Assembly: GCA_035528035.1 (NCBI GenBank)
Contig: DATKZI010000022.1
Location: forward strand, 1 to 64,000
DNA: 64,000 bases
Direction: 5' to 3'
Origin: JABLTI01 sp035528035
GTDB lineage: Archaea > Asgardarchaeota > Heimdallarchaeia > JABLTI01
The first letter of the stretch is position 1. Every line of letters starts with the position of its first letter. Shown here piece after piece: positions 58,083 through 64,000 of this stretch. Both the position numbers and the translations under genes were made by a program. The notes beneath the pieces were generated by a model. It worked only from the letters and a program-made list of their open reading frames with translations, ran no database searches and had not been told where the DNA came from.

Positions 58083-59483
58083 ATGAATTCTTTACACGAA
58101 CAAGGTGATTTACCTGAAGAATTTCAGAAAGGGATTGTTTGCGACCTTCATGCCCATTCTTCCTATGCAGGTGGTACTGGGAGTTTAGACCTTCAAACCG
58201 CTGTTGAAAACATGCCTAAGAAAGGCGTTCAACTTATTGGCACTGGTGACTGTTTATTCGAGCCTTGGTTGAAGACCTTAAAGGAGAAATTAGTTGATCT
58301 TGATGAAAATGGTGTATTTGAACTAAAGGATGCCACAGAAGAAGAACAACAAACAAAATTCGTTTTGCAAACTGAATTAGCGGTAACTGCACCAGTGGAT
58401 GTGTATCGAAAGAATGTTCATTGTGTTTTTCTTTGGCCTAATTTTGATGCTATTGAAGAAGCAATAAAACTTCTCGAGAAATTTGAAGTAAAGAATTCTA
58501 TGGGACGCCCTTTTATTACTAATGATAGTAGTGAAGAGGTTTCTGACCGAATTAATGGCTTACTAGATATTGATCCTTTGGTTGAAATCATCCCTGCTCA
58601 TGTTCTAGTTCCTTTAGGTATTTATGGTCCTCAACCATCCATCACTTTTATGTCAGATTTCTTTGGTGATGCTGCAAAAAGGATTCATGCTTTTGAGACT
58701 GGTTTAAGCGCAGACCCTACTATTACTGCTTTAATTCCTGAACTTGATAAATTAACATTAATATCTAACAGTGATGCACATTCCGCTGCGTTAAATCGCT
58801 TAGGGAGGGAATTGACCAGTTTAGATATGAAAAAATTAACCTATCAAGAATTAATTGATGCATTAAGAAAAAATCGGGTATGTTACACAGCAGAATTTCA
58901 CCCCTCAGAAGGGCGATACTTTTTAACCGGTCATCGAGGGGGAATAAGAAACCATAAACAAAATGAGTATTGTGTTTATTCACCTGATACTGTTCCAAAA
59001 GATATGCTTTGTCCTATTTGTAATTTATCTTTAGTTCCAGGTGTTTTACAAAGAGCATTAGAACTTTCAAAAGCACAAGGTAGTGAACGAGAATTTGGAA
59101 AAACCTATGGTCCTAAGAGGAATTATTACCGGATGGTTCCTCTAGTAGAAATAATTGCTAGTGGCTTGAATACTAAGAGTCCAAATACTAAAGGTGTAAG
59201 ACAAATCTATGATATTATTATTGCTGCTTTAGGAAATGAGTGTCGTTTATGGACTACCAAACTAGCTCCACTAACAGATATTCTCTATCAATTAGTTGAT
59301 GAAAAGATCGCTAAAGCGATAGTTGAAGTGCGAAAAGGTAATTTCTGTTTCTCACCACCTGGTTTTGATGGAAGCTACGGTGATCTAACTATTGGTCAAC
59401 AAGCATCTTATTATGGTATCAAAATGATTACTGGAGAAGTAAAAGCAAAAACACAACTAACATTAGATGATTTCACTAAATGA
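58083..59483 (+). CDS. endoQ: Endonuclease Q (EndoQ), PHP-type DNA repair nuclease
   Basis: Cuts 5' of deaminated bases (uracil, hypoxanthine) and abasic sites in DNA. 466 residues: PHP domain with DLHAHSSYAG (Asp21, His23, His25), EIIPAHVLVP and SNSDAHSAALNRLGRE; zinc finger region HPSEGRYFLTGHRGG...CPICNLSLV; helical C-terminal domain. Archaeal length and layout. Other EndoQs interact with PCNA, which is also encoded in this window. Confidence 0.92.
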   Translation: MNSLHEQGDLPEEFQKGIVCDLHAHSSYAGGTGSLDLQTAVENMPKKGVQLIGTGDCLFEPWLKTLKEKLVDLDENGVFELKDATEEEQQTKFVLQTELAVTAPVDVYRKNVHCVFLWPNFDAIEEAIKLLEKFEVKNSMGRPFITNDSSEEVSDRINGLLDIDPLVEIIPAHVLVPLGIYGPQPSITFMSDFFGDAAKRIHAFETGLSADPTITALIPELDKLTLISNSDAHSAALNRLGRELTSLDMKKLTYQELIDALRKNRVCYTAEFHPSEGRYFLTGHRGGIRNHKQNEYCVYSPDTVPKDMLCPICNLSLVPGVLQRALELSKAQGSEREFGKTYGPKRNYYRMVPLVEIIASGLNTKSPNTKGVRQIYDIIIAALGNECRLWTTKLAPLTDILYQLVDEKIAKAIVEVRKGNFCFSPPGFDGSYGDLTIGQQASYYGIKMITGEVKAKTQLTLDDFTK

Positions 59484-60843
59484 CATTTTTACTTATTTTT
59501 CGTAGGATTATCGGTAAGCGAAGCAAGAACCTTTCAATTGCGGAATTACTTGTATCCAAAATAGCAAACAAAATAGATTTATCGGTTATCCTTGTAAGCC
59601 AAAATTGCTTATCTAATTGGGCTAGTTTTGTTACTGGGTTTATCTTATTTATTTCAGTTAAAGTGAGAAGTTTTTCTAATTCAAGATTGGTTGCTGACTC
59701 TATCCAATCATTTGTGTCATGAGCTTTTCTCATGACAAAATATCTATTTATTGGAGTAACAATCCCTACCATGAAAACTTCTTTGTAAATATCCATAAAA
59801 GAATATATTTGCTCTTCTTCTAGTAACCATTTAGATGCTTCATCACCAAAAGATATCTTGGTTGCTTGACGACTCAAACCAATATTATCCTTTTTTGGAT
59901 CAGTTTGACGATCGCGTAATTCAAGGGAAAGCTCCCCTAAAAGTTCATGTTCGGAAATTGATTTTAAGTCTTTCAAAAGTTCAAAAGAATCAATATTTTT
60001 CTTACGAACACCTTCATATCGACTAATGATTTTTCGCATAGTTAATATTAATTGATCTTCTTGAGCAAGTCCTTTGATTACCTCGAATGCATAGAAATAA
60101 TCTTGTTTATCATGAATAATAAAACGATAATTTTCAGTAGTGATTTCTTCTAAACTTCCTGGGTCAAGATTTTTCAAAGATTTACGGAGGCCCACAAGAA
60201 AATTAGTTAAAATACTAATCTCAAAAATTGGTTCACCTCGAGGGAATTCAGAATGTTCAATCGTATCATCTTTATCACTAATTATTAGAACACCATCAAT
60301 TCCACAAAGTTCTTCAACTATTCTCTTACCTTCTTCATTATCGATTGATTCTGAAAGAATTTTTTTATAAACTTCAGAGTATTTTGTATCCATTGATTTA
60401 AGCTTTGACACTCTACGACCAAATTTCTCATAATCTGGGGTTTCAGTTAAATTAGAAATTAAAAGGGCATTTTCAATATCAGAACTGGTTGCTCCTTCAA
60501 ATCGTGAAATAAGCTTCATAATAATTGGTTCATATAACTCAGGTTCAGAAATGGTTTTTTCAAACCAAGTAACATAGAAGTAATTTGATCTTAAAACAAA
60601 TGAAAAAATGGAGTTACTAGTCTCAATAGTTTTAATTCTTTCATCGCTGATCACTTCAGCTAAAGCTTGTAAACCTGATAATAAACCAGCTAATAAAATA
60701 ACATCAATTTGTTCTTCTGTCAGAAATTCAATATATTTTGGGAGACCAGATTCTTCTATGACTATAAATCCTCGTAGAGCATTATAGAATTTTTCAGCAG
60801 TTCGAGTAACTTCAAGATCTTCATAAGTCAATTTGACTAACAT
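59476..60843 (-). CDS. Triple longin/roadblock-like domain protein
   Basis: 455 residues that appear to hold three similar alpha/beta units: about 20-130 (LRGFIVIEESGLPKYIEFL, ISRFEGATSSDIENALL), about 175-300 (IDGVLIISDKDDTIEHSEF, ISRYEGVRKKNIDSFELL) and about 340-455 (QIYSFMDIYKEVFMVGIV). The repeated ISRFEG/ISRYEG segment links the first two. The strand-helix order fits longin/roadblock domains of Asgard archaea. No TM. Overlaps the 3' end of endoQ by 8 bp. Confidence 0.6.
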   Translation of the reverse strand: MLVKLTYEDLEVTRTAEKFYNALRGFIVIEESGLPKYIEFLTEEQIDVILLAGLLSGLQALAEVISDERIKTIETSNSIFSFVLRSNYFYVTWFEKTISEPELYEPIIMKLISRFEGATSSDIENALLISNLTETPDYEKFGRRVSKLKSMDTKYSEVYKKILSESIDNEEGKRIVEELCGIDGVLIISDKDDTIEHSEFPRGEPIFEISILTNFLVGLRKSLKNLDPGSLEEITTENYRFIIHDKQDYFYAFEVIKGLAQEDQLILTMRKIISRYEGVRKKNIDSFELLKDLKSISEHELLGELSLELRDRQTDPKKDNIGLSRQATKISFGDEASKWLLEEEQIYSFMDIYKEVFMVGIVTPINRYFVMRKAHDTNDWIESATNLELEKLLTLTEINKINPVTKLAQLDKQFWLTRITDKSILFAILDTSNSAIERFLLRLPIILRKISKNVI

Positions 60844-61044
60844 CCAAATATCTTAGACTTTCTTTAAAGAATAGTAGTATTTTACTTTTTAATCAATAGC
60901 ATAGCGGCAAATTATTCCAATAGAAAAAAATTCTCTGCAAAAATATCCTGTTTATGAAATAAAATTGTTGTTTAAGAATTAAAGAGTAAACTTATTAATT
61001 TTAACTGAACCATCTTGTAGAAGTAAATAATTAGGGTTCCAACC

Positions 61045-62181
61045 ATGACATCAAATACTGAAGATGTTGACGAGTTATTAAAGAAATGCGTTCAATGTGG
61101 GTCATGTATTCTTATTTGCCCAGTTTATCGAGCGACTCAAAAGGAAGAATTTTCCCCCCGTGGTAAACTCTACTTTTTAAAATTAAAAGAAGCATTTCCA
61201 GATAAATTCAATGATGAATTAACCAAGGACTATGCAAAAACGATTTTCACTTGTGCTGTTTGCGGTCGCTGCGTAGAAAGTTGCTCTTCTGAAGTTAAAT
61301 TGACAGATATCTTCAAAGAGCAAAGAAAGGAATCTGTTGATATCTTTCCTAAATTAGTACAAATTGGAGAGAATATTAATGACGAAATGAATGTTTATGG
61401 TCTCGATAATGAAATGCGAGCAGAAAGTTGGACCATGGAATTATATGATGATTTTCCAGATATTGATGATAGAATTTATGAGGATGGCAAGACAGCTGAT
61501 ACCATACTATTTGTTGGTTGTTTAATGTCTTTCAGAAACAGACATGCTAATGTTTTGAAATCTGTCATAAAAGTATTGGAATATCTTGGTGATGATTATC
61601 TTATATTGGGTGGTGAGGAGTATTGTTGTGGTCATCCACTTGACCTATTAGGAAAAGACGAAGAAGCAGATGAATTAAGAACACACAACACTGAAATTAT
61701 CCATAAAACTGGAGCAAAAACAATCTTAACAGATTGTCCAGGTTGTTTGGAAGCACTTGTAGAACATCATAAAATTGATCCTTCAGTTCGTATCTTACAT
61801 CTAACAGAATATTTTGATGAAAAAATAGATTCATTACCACACAAATTGGATATTTCACTAAAGTATCACGATCCTTGTGAACTCTTTAGAAATAATAAAG
61901 TAACCTCAGCTCCTCGTTCCCTTATGAAAAAGATGGGAATAAAGGTTATAGAAATGGAACCATCCTGTTGTGGTGGTGGAGGTATGCTAAGAGTTACTGA
62001 TGATTCTATTGCTCAAGAAATAATGGAGCAGCGTATAGAAAAAGAAGGGCTTAAAAAAGAAGATACTTGTGTAGTTACTTGTTGCCCCTCCTGTTTAGAA
62101 CAATTTGAACAAAGTGGAGTTACTACATGGGATATTGCGGAATATCTTGTCAAAGCACTAAATCTCGAGGAGGAAAAATAA
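61045..62181 (+). CDS. Fe-S/CCG subunit of glycolate/D-lactate dehydrogenase (GlcF/HdrD-like)
   Basis: 378 residues. Two 4Fe-4S motifs (CVQCGSCILICPVYR, CAVCGRCVESC) and two CCG domains (EYCCGHPLDLLG...DCPGCLE; PCELFRNN...SCCGGGGMLR...CCPSCLEQ). This subunit passes electrons from the flavin partner encoded next to it (ATG directly after this stop) to quinone or another carrier. Similar to the HdrD half of heterodisulfide reductase. Confidence 0.88.
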   Translation: MTSNTEDVDELLKKCVQCGSCILICPVYRATQKEEFSPRGKLYFLKLKEAFPDKFNDELTKDYAKTIFTCAVCGRCVESCSSEVKLTDIFKEQRKESVDIFPKLVQIGENINDEMNVYGLDNEMRAESWTMELYDDFPDIDDRIYEDGKTADTILFVGCLMSFRNRHANVLKSVIKVLEYLGDDYLILGGEEYCCGHPLDLLGKDEEADELRTHNTEIIHKTGAKTILTDCPGCLEALVEHHKIDPSVRILHLTEYFDEKIDSLPHKLDISLKYHDPCELFRNNKVTSAPRSLMKKMGIKVIEMEPSCCGGGGMLRVTDDSIAQEIMEQRIEKEGLKKEDTCVVTCCPSCLEQFEQSGVTTWDIAEYLVKALNLEEEK

Positions 62182-63573
62182 ATGGAAAAACTAAAACGCT
62201 ATATAATTGGTTCTAATGCTTCTATCTTTCAAAAAATAGATCCAGATACAAATATTGAAGTTTTCACTCCACAAAATGATGAAGAAATTAAATTGGCTAT
62301 TGATTTTGCTAAACAACGAAACCTTCCTATAACCAGTAAAGGAGGAGGTTCGGGTTTGAGTGGTGCTTGTACTGGTGCTTCTCGAGATAAAGTAGTTATT
62401 AGCTCCATGCGATTAAAGAAAGTTCATGAACTTAATTTTGAAAAAGGATATGCTATTGTTGAACCTGGTATGACCCCCGATGAGCTTAATGAGATTATTG
62501 AAAAAGAGCGACCTGATTGGAAGTTCTTTGTTGCTCCTTCGAGTAGGGATATCGCTACCTTGGGTGGTATACTCAACACAGATGGTGGCGGTAATGATAC
62601 TTGGTTAGCTGGGACCATGGTTGATAATGTTTTAGAAATTGAATTAATTGATTACAATAATAATATCATAACCATTGAGAAATTAGATAATGATGTATCT
62701 AAAGCAAAAATTACTTGTAATGATAAGAAATTAGAGAAACAGCTTCAAGATAAGAATTTCTCACTGATTGATATTGCAAGTTCACATGGAGTATTAGGTT
62801 TCGTTTCAAAAATGAAGGTTTTAATTAAACCAAAAGCAAAAGTAGATGGAGTAAAATTTGCTCTTGTTCATGCAAATGGTATGAAAGCTTTTGGCGAAAT
62901 TATTCATCAAATGATTGAACGAAATATTCCTGTAACTTATGGTGAATCCATTGTTGAAGCTCGACATCCAGAAATTTCTGGCCAAACACATCCTCCAATG
63001 TTTATCCTTGAATATCCAACGAAATTTGATGAACAAATCCAAGTAATCTGCAAAGAATCAGAACATGTTGACTATGAATCAATAAATAAAGAAGAATTTG
63101 AACGAATGAAAGATATTAGAGTTAAAATGGCTAAAAGGAATCCTCCTAATGCTTATCAAATAGCGCTCTTTGAAGGTTATGGAATTTATGGAGAGAACCT
63201 CTTAAGGTATGATGAAATCATAGCAACTATCAATGAAAAATTACGAAAACATACTTTTGAACCTTTTATTAAATTTGGTCACGCTCCATCTGTCTGGTAC
63301 GATGAAGGTAAAAAGATTAAGGGGATCATCATGCATTCTCGAGAGAAACGTCCTGATAAGCTAACTCCTAAAACAGTTTTTGACGCTATTGTTGAATTAG
63401 TAAAGACTTGTGAAGAGTTAGGTGTAACACCAAAACCAGAACACAAATGGCCTTTCTCAAAGAATACACAAAAACATGCACGGCTTGTTGAATTAACCGA
63501 AATTCTTGGTAAAAAATTCAATCCATTTATTTTGGATTGTAAATTAGAAGAACTAGCTGATCTTGTATTATAG
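62182..63573 (+). CDS. FAD-linked 2-hydroxyacid dehydrogenase (GlcD/D-lactate type)
   Basis: 463 residues. FAD-binding_4 fold with TSKGGGSGLSGACTGAS, EPGMTPDELNE and PSSRDIATLGGILNTDGGG, and the FAD-oxidase C-domain (FGHAPSVWYDEGKK). Oxidises D-lactate, glycolate or a related acid. GGAGG upstream; zero-gap operon with the Fe-S subunit. Exact substrate not readable. Confidence 0.9.
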   Translation: MEKLKRYIIGSNASIFQKIDPDTNIEVFTPQNDEEIKLAIDFAKQRNLPITSKGGGSGLSGACTGASRDKVVISSMRLKKVHELNFEKGYAIVEPGMTPDELNEIIEKERPDWKFFVAPSSRDIATLGGILNTDGGGNDTWLAGTMVDNVLEIELIDYNNNIITIEKLDNDVSKAKITCNDKKLEKQLQDKNFSLIDIASSHGVLGFVSKMKVLIKPKAKVDGVKFALVHANGMKAFGEIIHQMIERNIPVTYGESIVEARHPEISGQTHPPMFILEYPTKFDEQIQVICKESEHVDYESINKEEFERMKDIRVKMAKRNPPNAYQIALFEGYGIYGENLLRYDEIIATINEKLRKHTFEPFIKFGHAPSVWYDEGKKIKGIIMHSREKRPDKLTPKTVFDAIVELVKTCEELGVTPKPEHKWPFSKNTQKHARLVELTEILGKKFNPFILDCKLEELADLVL

Positions 63574-63574
63574 A

Positions 63575-63611
63575 AGAATCGGAAATTCTCCGATTCTAAT
63601 AATATTTTTTA
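63575..63611. terminator. Bidirectional terminator between convergent genes
   Basis: AGAATCGGA (63575-63583) and TCCGATTCT (63589-63597) form a perfect 9-bp stem followed by AATAATATTTTTT. It ends the dehydrogenase operon and probably also the convergent gene. Confidence 0.7.
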
Positions 63612-64000
63612 TTCAGGGAAAAGATCTAAAACAATTTTTGCTGCTTGAGTTACAAATTTTGGACAATTATCTCGATATAAACCAGCATCAACAGCTTTTT
63701 GTTTTTCTATTGGGTCGTTTCTATCAATTCCAATTAAACCATTACATGTATTGTGCTTGAAGATTTTTTCAAATTCTTCGTAGAATTTTTTCGCTACTTC
63801 ACTAGCAAGTTTTTTCTGTTCAATAATTGTTTCTTCTTTTTTACTAGCAATTACCCCTATGGCCATTAGCGCTCCGGAAACGGCACCACAAATTTCTCCT
63901 CTTCCGATTATTCCACCACCAAAATTTGCAGCGATAGCTGGAGCATCATTGAAATACAAATTCCTTTCTTCAAGGACAGCTCGGAGTACTGCTTGAGCGC
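63609..64000 (-). CDS. C_GCAxxG_C_C family protein (5' part missing)
   Basis: The frame is open to the right edge; 130 codons are visible. AQAVL at the edge, GGGIIGRGEICGAVSGALMAIG and HNTCNGLIGIDRND...DNCPKFV match the C_GCAxxG_C_C (split-soret/redox-like) family, membrane-free proteins with conserved Cys that may bind metal or Fe-S. The first Cys should lie just outside the window. Confidence 0.85.
   Translation of the reverse strand, partial: AQAVLRAVLEERNLYFNDAPAIAANFGGGIIGRGEICGAVSGALMAIGVIASKKEETIIEQKKLASEVAKKFYEEFEKIFKHNTCNGLIGIDRNDPIEKQKAVDAGLYRDNCPKFVTQAAKIVLDLFPE

Overview
This is AT-rich archaeal DNA and most likely comes from an Asgard (Promethearchaeota) genome. The archaeal core is clear: TFB, TFS, Rpo11/RpoL, exosome Csl4, PCNA, GINS, archaeosine TGT, EndoQ, uL3/uL4/uL23/uL2/uS10/eS27, intron-containing tRNAs, TATA boxes, and GGTG/GGAG ribosome binding sites with frequent TTG/GTG starts. 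On top of this sits a eukaryote-like small-GTPase and roadblock/longin repertoire: four Ras/Arf/Rag/MglA/Era-type GTPases, three stand-alone roadblock proteins, longin-like proteins, HEAT and TPR scaffolds. That combination is the Asgard signature. The class within Asgard cannot be fixed from this window.

Layout. 1-6.1 kb: end of an oligopeptide-type ABC permease, TFB, CofE (F420 glutamylation), an exported transglutaminase-fold protein lacking the catalytic Cys, an AK6/Fap7 kinase, and an Era-like GTPase/DUF2073 pair. 6.1-7.0 kb: a 940-bp gene-free, very AT-rich region with four ORB-like elements and about ten TTGTGAAT-type repeats, a strong candidate replication origin. 7.0-10.8 kb: two small winged-helix proteins, archaeosine TGT, an Lsm protein and a Zn-ribbon protein. 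10.9-12.6 kb: tRNA-Leu(GAG), an MFS gene and a decayed copy of the tRNA 3' end, which looks like a small tRNA-integrated island. 13.1-16.9 kb: a short ribosomal operon (uL3-uL4-uL23-uL2) divergent from uS10. 17-31 kb: tRNAs, enolase, a METTL5-like methylase, GIY-YIG, roadblock, a membrane-anchored cupredoxin/GATase-like protein, a phosphohexomutase, eS27, GINS, PCNA and a radical SAM-TRAM protein. 31.7-34.4 kb: an RNA operon (Csl4, DUF2067, Rpo11, RNase III-like, DUF99). 34.4-41 kb: HEAT protein, TFS, GTPases, adenosine-specific kinase, and a pair of tandem 28/29-residue paralogous micro-ORFs with a strong promoter. 41-52 kb: tRNA-Lys, a large helical protein, AlaX, a roadblock cluster, a stand-alone NrdD-type glycyl-radical tail, and a divergent longin-4TM / GTPase-roadblock gene pair. 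52-56.6 kb: an accessory island of two tandem segments bounded by copies of the tRNA-Ala 3' end, carrying MNT-HEPN, DUF433 and AbrB-PIN toxin-antitoxin genes. 56.7-64 kb: PRC-barrel and CPBP-like proteins, EndoQ, a triple longin-like protein, a GlcF/GlcD-type 2-hydroxyacid dehydrogenase, and a truncated C_GCAxxG_C_C protein.

Main things to check: the tandem micropeptides (38.5-38.9 kb), the origin (6.1-7.0 kb), the tandem tRNA-Ala-bounded TA island with its operators (52-56.6 kb), the excess of CTCGAG palindromes, and the free glycyl-radical domain with an inverted repeat around its TATA box. All assignments come from reading motifs; no database search was run.
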